Source: Micromonospora_J zhanjiangensis
Lineage (GTDB): Bacteria; Actinomycetota; Actinomycetes; Mycobacteriales; Micromonosporaceae
Length of the DNA stretch: 64,000 nt
Assembly: GCF_042650605.1 (NCBI RefSeq)
Contig: NZ_JBHSBN010000015.1
Location: 62,001 to 126,000, forward strand
Direction of reading: 5' to 3'
A program made the translations under genes and the position numbers. The notes beneath the pieces are model-generated. The model searched no databases. It was not told the origin of the DNA and worked only from the letters and a program-made list of their open reading frames with translations. Shown here piece after piece: positions 14,236 to 22,154 of the stretch; within the stretch, counting starts at the first letter, position 1; each line of letters starts with the position of its first letter.

Positions 14236-16462
14236 GGGACTCCCCGTCCAGGTTCTTGTCGGTGCGGGACAGCGCGCTGGGCCACCAGATCTTCCGGCCG
14301 AGGTCGAAGGCCAACGCCGGCACCAGCAGCGTCCGCACCACGATGGTGTCCAGCAGTACGCCGACCGCGACCGCGACGCCGAGTTCGACGAGCACCACCA
14401 ACGGCAGTATGGTCAGGGCCGAGAAGGTCGCGGCGAGCACCACGCCGGCCGAGGTGATCACGCCGCCGGTGACCACCAGCCCGCGCAGCACCCCGGACCG
14501 GGTGCCCCGTTTCAGCGACTCCTCGCGGACTCGACTCATCAGGAAGATGTTGTAGTCGATCCCCAGCGCGACCAGGAAGACGAACGCGAACAGCGGGAAC
14601 GACGCGTCGCTGCCGGGGTAGCCGAAGCCGTGCCGGAACAGGATGAAGCACAGCCCCAGGGTGGCCAGGAAGGACAGCACCACGGTCAGGACCAGCAGGA
14701 TCGGGGCAAGCAGGGAGCGCAGCAGCAGGGCCAGGATCACCAGGATCACGGCCAGCACCACCGGGATGATGACGTTGCGGTCCCGGGTGGACGCGTCGGC
14801 GGTGTCCAGGTCGATCGCGCTGAACCCGCCGACCACCGCGTTCGCGCCGGGGACGGCGTGGGTGACCTCGCGGATCTTCCGTACGGTTTCCTCGGCCGCC
14901 GAGCTGTCGGCCGGGTCGGTGAGGGTGGCCTGCAACTGGACCCGGCCGTCGACCACCTTGGGCGGCAACGGCGTGCCGTCCTGACCACCCGGCTGCTGGC
15001 CACCCGGCTGCTGGCCACCCGGCTGCTGGCCACCCGGCTGCTGGCCACCGGGCGACGACCCACCCGGCTGCGACCCACCCGGCTGCTGGCCGCCGGGGGC
15101 GGCGCCGCCGGGGCCGGCGGCGGTCAGCGGCTTGACGTCGGCGACGCCCTGGATGCCCTTGACCGCGGCCGTCACCTGTTGCGCCGCGCCGGCGGTGACG
15201 AAGATGTTCGCCGGGCTGCCCTGCCCGCCCGGGTAGTGCTTGGTGATCACGCCCTGGCCGGCAACCGAGTCGGTCCGCTGGATGAACAGCTCGGTCTGGG
15301 CGAGCTTGCTCTCGCCCTGCTGGGTCAGGCCCAGGGCGAGGGCGAGCAGGCCGAGCGTGGTGAGCGCCCAGACCAGCCGGGAGTGCCGGCCGACGAACCG
15401 GGCGGTCGGGTGCCACAGCCGGCCGATCGCCTCGGCGTCGTCGTCGCGCGGCACCTTCGGCCAGAACGCCCACCGACCACCGAGCACCAGCAGCGCCGGC
15501 AGGAAGGTGAGCATGACGACAAGCGTCGCGCCGATGCCGAGCGCGGAGACCGGACCGAGGGCCCGGTTGGAGTTGAGGCTGGACAGCAGCAGGCAGAGCA
15601 GGCCCGCGATGACCGTGCTGCCGGAGGCGAGGATCGCCGGTACCGCGCCCCGCCAGGCGGCCCTCATCGCGTCGACCGGGCGGATGTGGTGGTGCAACTC
15701 CTCCCGGTAGCGAGCGATCATCAGCAGCGCGTAGTCGGTGCCGGCACCGAAGACCAGCACGGTGAGGATGCCCTGGGCCTGCCCGTTGAGCTGGATGATC
15801 CCGGAGTCGGCCATGAAGTAGACGGCCAGCGCGGCCAGCGAGTACGACATGCCGGCCGCCAGCAGCGGGATGATCCACAACACCGGGCTGCGGTAGACGA
15901 TGAGCAGGATCACCAGCACCACGAACAGGGTCACCAGCAGCAGCGGGCCGTCGATGGAGGAGAACACCTCGACCAGGTCGGCGAGCAGCCCGGCCGGGCC
16001 GGCGACGTGCACGGTGAGCCCACCGGCGTCGGCCTGGGCGTCCGTCCGGATCTTGTCGACCACGGCACGGATCTGGTCGCCCTCGGCGTCCGAGATCGGC
16101 ACGATGAGCTGGAGTGCCTGGTTGTCCGCGCTGGGCACCGGCGGCGGCAGCGGCGAGACGACCCCGGGGATCTGGCCGAACTTCACGGCGTCCGCGGCAG
16201 CCTTCTGCTTGTCGGCCTCGGTGATGCCGCTCGTTCGCTCGTAGACCACCAGGGCCGGGGTGGTCGGCTGCTCGACGAAGCCCTTGGCCAGGGTTTGCGC
16301 CTTGGTCGCCTCGGCGTCCGAGGGCAGGAAGGACGCGTTGTCGTTGGTGGCGACCTGGCCGAGCTTGCCGGAGTAGGGCCCGGACACCCCACCGATCACC
16401 AGCCAACCGAGGACAACCGCGACCGCGATCAGCAACCCGGTCCGGTTCCGCATTCCGGCCAT
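14210..16462 (-). CDS. MMPL family RND-type transporter
   Basis: This 750-residue membrane protein has the two-fold MMPL layout: one TM helix, a large extracytoplasmic loop, five TM helices (ILTVLVFGAGTDYALLMIARYREEL is the conserved GxxxDY motif), then the same again (LFAFVFLVALGIDYNIFLMSRVREE). MMPL proteins export lipids and hydrophobic metabolites using the proton gradient. The second external loop contains a Pro/Gly/Gln-rich tandem repeat (about residues 459-493). ATG 16462 is preceded by GGGGTGGG; a GTG at 16471 is possible. It is first in an operon with the FAD oxidoreductase. Confidence 0.93.
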   Translation of the reverse strand: MAGMRNRTGLLIAVAVVLGWLVIGGVSGPYSGKLGQVATNDNASFLPSDAEATKAQTLAKGFVEQPTTPALVVYERTSGITEADKQKAAADAVKFGQIPGVVSPLPPPVPSADNQALQLIVPISDAEGDQIRAVVDKIRTDAQADAGGLTVHVAGPAGLLADLVEVFSSIDGPLLLVTLFVVLVILLIVYRSPVLWIIPLLAAGMSYSLAALAVYFMADSGIIQLNGQAQGILTVLVFGAGTDYALLMIARYREELHHHIRPVDAMRAAWRGAVPAILASGSTVIAGLLCLLLSSLNSNRALGPVSALGIGATLVVMLTFLPALLVLGGRWAFWPKVPRDDDAEAIGRLWHPTARFVGRHSRLVWALTTLGLLALALGLTQQGESKLAQTELFIQRTDSVAGQGVITKHYPGGQGSPANIFVTAGAAQQVTAAVKGIQGVADVKPLTAAGPGGAAPGGQQPGGSQPGGSSPGGQQPGGQQPGGQQPGGQQPGGQDGTPLPPKVVDGRVQLQATLTDPADSSAAEETVRKIREVTHAVPGANAVVGGFSAIDLDTADASTRDRNVIIPVVLAVILVILALLLRSLLAPILLVLTVVLSFLATLGLCFILFRHGFGYPGSDASFPLFAFVFLVALGIDYNIFLMSRVREESLKRGTRSGVLRGLVVTGGVITSAGVVLAATFSALTILPLVVLVELGVAVAVGVLLDTIVVRTLLVPALAFDLGRKIWWPSALSRTDKNLDGESRDRATHEQ
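14985..15089 (-). repeat. 15-bp tandem repeat in the MMPL gene (7 units)
   Basis: Seven consecutive 15-bp units (consensus CCACCCGGCTGCTGG on the plus strand) encode PGGQQ-type pentapeptides. Units 5 and 6 have diverged, and the other five are identical. The reading frame is preserved, so copy number could vary without breaking the protein. Confidence 0.9.
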
Positions 16463-16581
16463 CTCACCCACCCCTGAAATCGACGCACCAACCGACGCAC
16501 CTGGCCGTGTAGGGGAGCTACTGGTCGGTACGCAGCACGAGGCGCCCGGTCCACCACGGAACCGGGTCCGGATACGACGAT

Positions 16582-16605
16582 GCCCGCCGGCGTGGACCGG
16601 CGGGC
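16582..16605 (-). terminator. Hairpin downstream of tRNA-Asn
   Basis: GCCCGCCGG-N6-CCGGCGGGC is a perfect 9-bp inverted repeat 16 bp past the tRNA 3' end. It probably terminates the tRNA transcript before the MMPL promoter region. Confidence 0.6.
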
Positions 16606-16621
16606 GAGATTGGTGGAAAAG

Positions 16622-16694
16622 CTCCCCCGTTTGGACTCGAACCAAAAACCTGCCGGTTAACAGCCGGCTGCTCTGCCAATTGAGCTACGGGGGA
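16622..16694 (-). tRNA. tRNA-Asn (anticodon GTT)
   Basis: A complete cloverleaf of 73 nt is seen. The acceptor TCCCCCG pairs with CGGGGGA, the anticodon loop is CTGTTAA, the T-loop is TTCGAGT and the discriminator is G. CCA is not encoded, which differs from the CAT tRNA at 10.7 kb. Confidence 0.95.
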
Positions 16695-17023
16695 TCGCGT
16701 GGGTCGGCACCGGATCTCTCCCGTGCCGTGCGACGCGATAAGAGTACAGGACGATCCGGGACGGCGCGCCACCGGGTTTCCCACCCCACCGGTACGGCCG
16801 GCGCGCCGCCCCGCCCCGGCCCCGGGCGGGCCGCTTGTGACGCCGGACTCAGCGACGCTGACCTGCGGAGATTCGGGTGAACTGGCATTCACGTCCCGAA
16901 CAGGCATGACCGCGAAGGTGGCTGGGTAGTTAAGTCAGCGCAGACGACAGCAGGCGCGGTTCGGGTTGACCGCCGGAAACGGATCCGGTGGGCAACCGCG
17001 CGTCAGGAACGAAAGGAGCCGCC
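16695..17023. other. Intergenic region upstream of ytxH-like gene
   Basis: About 330 bp without a convincing gene. A GGTTGACC -35-like element occurs about 60 bp before the YtxH start. Short open frames on both strands lack ribosome-binding sites. Confidence 0.4.
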
Positions 17024-17401
17024 ATGCGCGGAAAGCTTTGGTTCGTCGGCGGGCTGGCTGCGGGGTTCGTCCTGGGCGCCCGTGCCGGCCGCGAGAAGTA
17101 CGAGGAGCTGGTCGTCAAGGGCCGTAAGGTCCTCGACCACCCGACGGTGCAGGAGGCGGCCGGCGTCGCCCAGGCCCAGGCCAACCGGCTCGTCGCCGAG
17201 GGCAAGGACCGGCTCAGCCAGACCAAGCTGGGCGAGAAGCTGAGCACCTCCGGCACCGGCACCCGCACCACCGAGCTGACCGCCGCGGACGACGCGATGG
17301 CGGGCACCTCGGTCGGCTCGACCAGCGGCACCACCGGCACCTCGACCAGCCGGAGCAAGACCACCGGCACCGGGACCGGGACCAACAGCACGAGCTTCTG
17401 A
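17024..17401 (+). CDS. YtxH-like small envelope/stress protein
   Basis: This 125-residue protein has an N-terminal glycine-rich hydrophobic segment (LWFVGGLAAGFVLGARAGREKYEEL), an amphipathic helical middle (VQEAAGVAQAQANRLVAEGKDRLSQTKLGEKL) and a Thr/Ser/Gly-rich disordered tail. The arrangement is that of YtxH-type proteins, often stress-induced in Gram-positive bacteria; the biochemical role is unknown. ATG 17024 is preceded by AAAGGAG. It is a monocistronic gene closed by a strong palindromic terminator 60 bp downstream, next to which the IS605-type element has inserted. Confidence 0.8.
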   Translation: MRGKLWFVGGLAAGFVLGARAGREKYEELVVKGRKVLDHPTVQEAAGVAQAQANRLVAEGKDRLSQTKLGEKLSTSGTGTRTTELTAADDAMAGTSVGSTSGTTGTSTSRSKTTGTGTGTNSTSF

Positions 17402-17460
17402 GCCGCCCCGACGGACGTACCCCGCGAAGCATCTCTCAGGTCTTTACCGGGGCGAAGGAA

Positions 17461-17494
17461 AGAGAACCGGCCGCCAGCTGGCGGCCGGTTCTCT
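17461..17494. terminator. Perfect 34-bp palindromic terminator
   Basis: Two 17-base arms (AGAGAACCGGCCGCCAG and its complement) form an uninterrupted palindrome after the ytxH-like gene. It could act in both directions. Confidence 0.75.
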
Positions 17495-17576
17495 GGGTCG
17501 GGTCAGTCCCCGCTGGTCAACTACCCGCCCATGAATGGTGCGGGCTTGTGGGTCTCTTCCCCTGCTGGCTGCGAGG

Positions 17577-18728
17577 TCAGGCCACGTGTGGTCGGTTGAC
17601 TGCGCCCCAGCGCTCGACGCCGCGCGAAGCGATGTTGAGGGCTGCGTTGTGGTCGGCGTGGGCAACGACCCCGCACGACCGACAGATGAAGGTTTCCTGA
17701 TCGGGACGGTTGCGCCTGTCGCGGTGTCCGCACCGGTTGCAGGTCTGGGAGGTGTACCGCGGGTCCACCTGGACCAGGGGTATGCCGGCGCGGCGGGCCT
17801 TGTAGGCCAGGAAGCTGCCGAGCTGGTGGAACGACCATGAGGAGAGGGTGACCCGTTGGGGCTTTCGGAGCCGGACCCGGTCACGGATCCCCGTCAAATC
17901 TTCGACGGCGATGCCGCGTCCGGTGCGTGCAGCCTCGGTCACGATGGTCTTGGCAATGACGTGGTTGACGTGCGCGGCATGCCGCGCTTCCTTACGCCGC
18001 CGGCGAGCGAGTAGCCGTCGGGCTGACTGGGTGCCCTTGGCCTGTAGTCGGCGGCGTAGGCGTTGCTGGCGGCGCCGGTAGCCGTTGAGTCGTCCGCAGG
18101 CGTATCCGGTGCCGTCGGAGTCGTAGGCGATGTTGACGATGCCCATGTCCACACCGAGGAACCCGTCCGGGCAGATCAACTCCGGCACGGCGACCTCGAC
18201 GGTGGCGTACAGGAACCACATGCCGTCCCGGTGCACCAGGTCGCACTCGCCGACCGGCAGGCCGGCGACGGCTTTGACCTGATCGGGTGACCCGGTGAAA
18301 GGGACACCTTTGAGGCGTCCGTCGACCGTCCAGATCGACACGGTCCGGGCGTCGTGCTGCCAGGACAGCATCCGCGCGTCATAGGGTTGCGCGGCGTCCC
18401 AGCGGAAGCCGACCGGGTTGGCCTCCACCCTGCGGCGGCGTCTGCTGCCCGGCTGGCCGTACCGGCCGGTCCGTAGATTCGCGTTGAGGGTCGCGTACGC
18501 GTCGCACACCTTCTTGATCACATGCTGGGCAGCCTGCGCACCCAGCCGATACCCGACCTTGATGCCCTGGTAGACGTGCTTACGCAGGTCGTAGTTGCGG
18601 TAACAGCCGACCTGTCGGGCCGTCACGGCAACCTCACACGCGGCGGTGTTACAGGCCCGCAGGGTGGACTCCAACGCCGCCGCCTGCCCCGGCGTCGGCA
18701 GAAGCTTCACCTGCACCACCAACTTCAC
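17577..18728 (-). CDS. tnpB: TnpB, IS605-type RNA-guided endonuclease
   Basis: This full-length 383-residue TnpB has the N-terminal wedge/REC-like half (MKLVVQVKLLPTPGQAAAL), the RuvC Asp in GVDMGIVNIA, and the RuvC Glu in IAVEDLTGI. The zinc ribbon is CNRCGHRDRRNRPDQETFICRSC (4 Cys), and the last catalytic Asp is in AHADHNAALNIA. TnpB uses a guide RNA made from the 3' end of its gene and the element's right end to cut DNA, favouring retention of the element. The start is a GTG at 18728. All catalytic residues are present, so the nuclease could work although the partner TnpA is broken. Confidence 0.92.
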   Translation of the reverse strand: MKLVVQVKLLPTPGQAAALESTLRACNTAACEVAVTARQVGCYRNYDLRKHVYQGIKVGYRLGAQAAQHVIKKVCDAYATLNANLRTGRYGQPGSRRRRRVEANPVGFRWDAAQPYDARMLSWQHDARTVSIWTVDGRLKGVPFTGSPDQVKAVAGLPVGECDLVHRDGMWFLYATVEVAVPELICPDGFLGVDMGIVNIAYDSDGTGYACGRLNGYRRRQQRLRRRLQAKGTQSARRLLARRRRKEARHAAHVNHVIAKTIVTEAARTGRGIAVEDLTGIRDRVRLRKPQRVTLSSWSFHQLGSFLAYKARRAGIPLVQVDPRYTSQTCNRCGHRDRRNRPDQETFICRSCGVVAHADHNAALNIASRGVERWGAVNRPHVA

Positions 18729-18799
18729 ACCGACATCATCCCATCGCCCTCCGTCACAATGGACACCGGTCCCGGCGTACGGCGCGCCGAACCGTTATC

Positions 18800-19119
18800 C
18801 AGATCCCCACCGCGGCAGTCCGCGTCGACTTCGGCGCTCAGTTACGCGAGTTCAACGGCGAGGACGACCACGTCCACCTGCTCGTGCACTACCCGCCGTC
18901 GGTCGCGTTGTCGCGTCTGGTCAACAGCCTCAAGGGCGTCTCGGTCCGGCGACCACCACAGGAACACCACGCACATCCACACCGCCCCTGTGGGGCGACC
19001 ACCTGTGGTCACCGTCGTACGTCGCCGGACCGAGCGCCCGCACACCCCTCACCGTCCCCCGCGAAGACATCGAGAACCAGAAACGTCCCGGATCGGGACG
19101 GCGTTCCTCCCGGCCGTAA
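18800..19119 (+). pseudogene. tnpA: TnpA (Y1 HUH transposase) remnant
   Basis: The frame reads VRVDFGAQLREFNGEDDHVHLLVHYPP, with the HUH motif HVH, then VALSRLVNSLKGVSVRR. After that it must shift frame to continue with LWGDHLWSPSYVAG and VPREDIENQKRP, the normal TnpA end. The first ~45 residues of the family are missing, there is at least one frameshift, and the position where relatives have the catalytic tyrosine (EYIE or RYIE) holds Asp (EDIE). The gene is dead by three independent criteria. Confidence 0.8.
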
Positions 19120-19136
19120 ACGGCCGGGATCCCGCC

Positions 19137-20141
19137 TTAATTACTGCTGAAGGCCGCGTCGAACGCGGCGGTCGGCGCGTCGAAGGCCAACCGGCGGACG
19201 AACCGCAGCGCCTCCGGCGCGCCGACCAGCCGGTCCATTCCCGCGTCCTCCCACTCGACCGAGATCGGCCCGTCGTAGCCGATCGCGTTCAACGCCCGGA
19301 AGCAGTCCTCCCACGGCACGTCGCCGTGCCCGGTGGAGACGAAGTCCCACCCCCGGCGCAGGTCCGCCCAGGGCAGGTGGGAGGCGAGCCGGCCACGCCG
19401 CCCGTCGCCGGTACGGACCTTCGCGTCCTTGCAGTCCACGTGGTAGATCCGGTCGGCGAAATCGAGGATGAAGTTGACCGGGTCCAGCTCCTGCCAGACG
19501 AAGTGCGACGGATCCCAGTTCAGCCCGAACGCCGGACGGTTGCCGATCGCCTCCAGGGTGCGTCGGGTGGTCCAGTAGTCGTACGCGATCTCGCTCGGGT
19601 GTACCTCGTGCGCGAACCGGACGCCCTCGGCGTCGAAGACGTCCAGGATCGGGTGCCACCGGTCGGCGAAGTCCTGGTACCCCTTCTCGATCATGCTGGG
19701 CGGGACCGGCGGGAACATCGCCAGCGTGTGCCAGATCGACGAGCCGGTGAACCCGACCACCGTCCGTACGCCGAGCCGGGCCGCCGCCCGCGCGGTGTCC
19801 TTGATCTCCTCGGCGGCCCGCCGCCGGACCCCCTCCGGTTCGCCGTCGCCCCAGATCCGGGCCGGCAGGATGCCCTGGTGCCGCTCGTCGATCGGGTGGT
19901 CGCAGACCGCCTGCCCGACCAGGTGGTTGGAGATCGCGAACACCTGCAGGTTGTGCTTGGCCAGCGTCTCACGCTTGCGCTCGACGTACGACTCGTCGGC
20001 CAGCGCCTTGTCCACCTCGAAGTGGTCGCCCCAGCAGGCGATCTCCAGACCGTCGTAACCCCACTCCGAGGCGAGCCGGCACACCTCCTCGAACGGCAGG
20101 TCGGCCCACTGGCCGGTGAAGAGGGTGATGGGTCGCGCCAT
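19137..20141 (-). CDS. Sugar phosphate isomerase/epimerase-like TIM barrel protein
   Basis: This 334-residue protein of the xylose-isomerase/IolE-like TIM barrel superfamily begins RPITLFTGQWADLPFEEVCRLASEWGYDGLEIACWGDHF. Metal-ligand motifs are visible in AHEVHPSEIAYDY, FGLNWDPSHFVWQELDP, YHVDCKDAKVR, SVEWEDAGMDR and HGDVPWEDCF. Family members isomerise or epimerise sugars and cyclitols, and some act on 3-keto-glycosides. It lies beside the secreted lectin enzymes, which points to carbohydrate breakdown. The stop codon falls at the edge of the IS605-type element, so the last residue may have been supplied by the insertion. Confidence 0.88.
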   Translation of the reverse strand: MARPITLFTGQWADLPFEEVCRLASEWGYDGLEIACWGDHFEVDKALADESYVERKRETLAKHNLQVFAISNHLVGQAVCDHPIDERHQGILPARIWGDGEPEGVRRRAAEEIKDTARAAARLGVRTVVGFTGSSIWHTLAMFPPVPPSMIEKGYQDFADRWHPILDVFDAEGVRFAHEVHPSEIAYDYWTTRRTLEAIGNRPAFGLNWDPSHFVWQELDPVNFILDFADRIYHVDCKDAKVRTGDGRRGRLASHLPWADLRRGWDFVSTGHGDVPWEDCFRALNAIGYDGPISVEWEDAGMDRLVGAPEALRFVRRLAFDAPTAAFDAAFSSN

Positions 20142-20329
20142 GGTCTACTCCCCTGTCGACATCGAATGGACAGGCGCGAGGGAGACCGGTCCGAACCGGT
20201 GCGACCACGGGTCGACCGCCGGCGGGTGCTGCCGCACCGAGCCCGCGCGGGTTGCGCCTCCCGCACGGTCACCGGCGACCGTTCCCGGCCGCACCGCCAA
20301 CTCTAGGCGCGCGACCCACCCGTACGGAA

Positions 20330-20374
20330 GGGCCCGGCCCACTCCCCGCGCGGCGGCGGTCGTGGGCCGGGCCC
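20330..20374 (-). terminator. Hairpin terminator after the ThuA-lectin gene
   Basis: A perfect 13-bp stem (GGGCCCGGCCCAC with its complement) encloses a 19-nt loop, 48 bp past the stop codon. Confidence 0.65.
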
Positions 20375-20422
20375 CGTCTCACGGCCGGGTCACCCCGGGC
20401 CGGTCGCTCACGGCCGGGTCGC

Positions 20423-22126
20423 TCAGGGCAGGGTCCAGCGTTGGTTGGCGCCGGTGTGGCAGGTCCAGATGTGGATCTGGCTGCCGTCGGCGGAATTGTT
20501 GCCGGAGACGTCCAGGCACCTGCCGGACTGCGGGTTGCGGACGGTGCCGTCCGGCTGGGCGGCCCAGTTCTGCGCCCCGGTGCCGTTGCAGGTCCACAAC
20601 TGCACCTTGGTGCCGTCGACGGTGCCACCCCCGGCGACGTCCAGGCACTTGTTCAGCGCCTTGAGGACCGATCCGGCGACGGTCCACCGCTGGGCCGCCG
20701 TGCCGTTGCAGGTGTAGAGCTGCACCTTCGTCCCGTCGGCGGTGCCGGCACCGGCCACGTCCAGGCACTTGCCGGCCAGCCCGACCACCGGACCGGTGCC
20801 GCCACCACCGCCACCGCCCAGGTCCTTGATCCGGATGTTGCGGAACGCGGCGTGGTCCGCGTCACCGTGATTCTGGATGCCGATGTGGCCGGCCAGGGAC
20901 CGGGCCGGGTCGGTGTTGGTGAAGTCGTTGATCTTCACCCCGTTCAGGAACACCTGCAACCGTTCGCCCTCGACCAGCAGCTCGTAGGTGTTCCACTCGC
21001 CCGGCGGGTTGAGCGCCGCGTCCCGGGCCGCCGCGTCCGCGGCCTGGAACGTGTAGACCGACCCGGTGGTGCGGTCCGGCGCGTCGGTGGCGTCGATCTG
21101 CACCTCGTAGCCGTTGTCCACCGCCGACCAGGGGTCGTCGGACGGTGGGAAGCCGAGGAACACGCCCGAGTTGTCGTCGCCGGTGAGCTTCCAGTCCAGC
21201 TTCAGCGAGTACGACGTGAACTGCTTGGCGCTGTACCAGAACAGGCCCATCCCGCCGGACGAGGACAGGGTGGCGTCGGAGTTGGTGAAGCCGCCCGGCC
21301 CGGCCTGCGACCAGCCGGCGGTGGAGCCGTTGTACAGCGCGGTGTAGCCGACCTCGGGCCGGCAGTCGGCGCGGACCTTCCCGGCCGCGTACCGGATGCC
21401 GCCGAGCAGGTGCGCCCGGAACGCCGGATCGGCGTACGACTCGATGGTGTGCCCGGCGCCGGTGTAGAAGGACCGCCCGCCGGAGTACGACTTGCACCAG
21501 GAGTGCGGGTGGTCGGCGCCCATCCCGCCGCCGGAGTACGACGACTCGTCCAGCGAGGTCAACACGTGCGCCGTGGCCCGGGCGTTGGTGCGGTAGTTGT
21601 ACCACTCGTCGGTGCGGGTCCAGGTCTGCGGCAGGTGCGCGGTGGCCGCGTGCGCCCGGTCCTCCACGTTCACCTTGGCCTGCTGGATCTGCGGGTGCGA
21701 GGCGAAGTACGCGCCGACCAGGTCGCCGTAGAACGGCCAGTCGTACTCGGTGTCGGCGGCCGAGTGCACGCCGACGTACCCGCCGCCGCCGCGGATGTAC
21801 GACTCGAAGGCGGCCTGTTGGCCGGCGTCCAGCACGTCGCCGGTGGTGTTCAGGAAGATCACGGTGGCGTACCGGGCGAGGTTGCCGGTGGTGAAGGCGG
21901 TCGGGTCCTCGGTGGCGGTGACGGTGAAGTTGTTCGCCGCGCCCAGCTCCCGGACGGTCTGGATGCCGGCCGGGATGGCGTCGTGCCGGAAGCCCGCCGT
22001 CCGGGAGTAGACCAGTACCTCGTACGTGGTGTCGGCGGCGGTCACCGGTCCAGCCTGAACGGTGCAGGCCAGGGTCGCAAGCATCGCGGTGGTCAGCCCG
22101 ACGGCCGACCGGAGGAATCTACGCAT
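20423..22126 (-). CDS. Secreted ThuA + DUF1080 + ricin-type lectin protein
   Basis: This 567-residue exported protein has a signal peptide of about 31 residues. The ThuA-like domain runs about 35-265 (YEVLVYSRTAGFRHDAIPAGI, GGGGYVGVHSAADTEYDWPFY). The DUF1080 beta-sandwich runs about 275-437 (ALYNGSTAGWSQAG, GEWNTYELLVEGERLQVFLNG); Pfam calls it 3-keto-disaccharide hydrolase. A Gly-rich linker leads to a ricin B lectin domain with three QxW repeats (AQRW, AQNW, NQRW). It probably acts on plant or microbial glycans outside the cell. It lies 28 bp downstream of the sugar dehydrogenase gene in one operon, and their lectin domains are near duplicates at DNA level. ATG 22126 has a GGAGAG ribosome-binding site. 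Confidence 0.92.
   Translation of the reverse strand: MRRFLRSAVGLTTAMLATLACTVQAGPVTAADTTYEVLVYSRTAGFRHDAIPAGIQTVRELGAANNFTVTATEDPTAFTTGNLARYATVIFLNTTGDVLDAGQQAAFESYIRGGGGYVGVHSAADTEYDWPFYGDLVGAYFASHPQIQQAKVNVEDRAHAATAHLPQTWTRTDEWYNYRTNARATAHVLTSLDESSYSGGGMGADHPHSWCKSYSGGRSFYTGAGHTIESYADPAFRAHLLGGIRYAAGKVRADCRPEVGYTALYNGSTAGWSQAGPGGFTNSDATLSSSGGMGLFWYSAKQFTSYSLKLDWKLTGDDNSGVFLGFPPSDDPWSAVDNGYEVQIDATDAPDRTTGSVYTFQAADAAARDAALNPPGEWNTYELLVEGERLQVFLNGVKINDFTNTDPARSLAGHIGIQNHGDADHAAFRNIRIKDLGGGGGGGTGPVVGLAGKCLDVAGAGTADGTKVQLYTCNGTAAQRWTVAGSVLKALNKCLDVAGGGTVDGTKVQLWTCNGTGAQNWAAQPDGTVRNPQSGRCLDVSGNNSADGSQIHIWTCHTGANQRWTLP
20688..20791 (-). repeat. 104-bp exact direct repeat in lectin domain (copy 1)
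   Basis: This stretch is identical base for base with 22420-22523 in the upstream gene. The whole lectin-coding segments (about 390 bp each) are clearly similar, but this block has no differences at all, which suggests recent duplication or gene conversion. Confidence 0.9.
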
Positions 22127-22154
22127 CGTCACTCTCCTTCTCGCGGGCGGCGGC

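Larger units (their letters stand above)
17516..19139 (-). mobile_element. IS200/IS605-type element with intact tnpB and degenerate tnpA
   Basis: The element has divergent tnpA (remnant, +) and tnpB (-) and imperfect subterminal hairpins at both ends. On the tnpB side the hairpin is at 17524-17544 (CCCGC-CCAT...ATGG-GCGGG), followed by GTAGTTGAC read on the minus strand. On the tnpA side a 10-bp-stem hairpin lies at 19108-19129. No inverted terminal repeats or target duplication are expected for this family. Boundaries are estimates: the left end is placed at the TTGAC-like motif, the right end at the stop codon of the neighbouring isomerase gene. Confidence 0.75.

Noticed and set aside
14985..15089. 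Regular 15-bp repeats considered as a CRISPR array
   Set aside because: There are no spacers, the unit is far too short and the tract is in frame within an MMPL gene. It is a coding tandem repeat.
18884..19150. Short plus-strand frame considered as an independent gene
   Set aside because: Its content is the C-terminal part of an IS200/IS605 TnpA containing the HUH motif, so it belongs to the transposase remnant.
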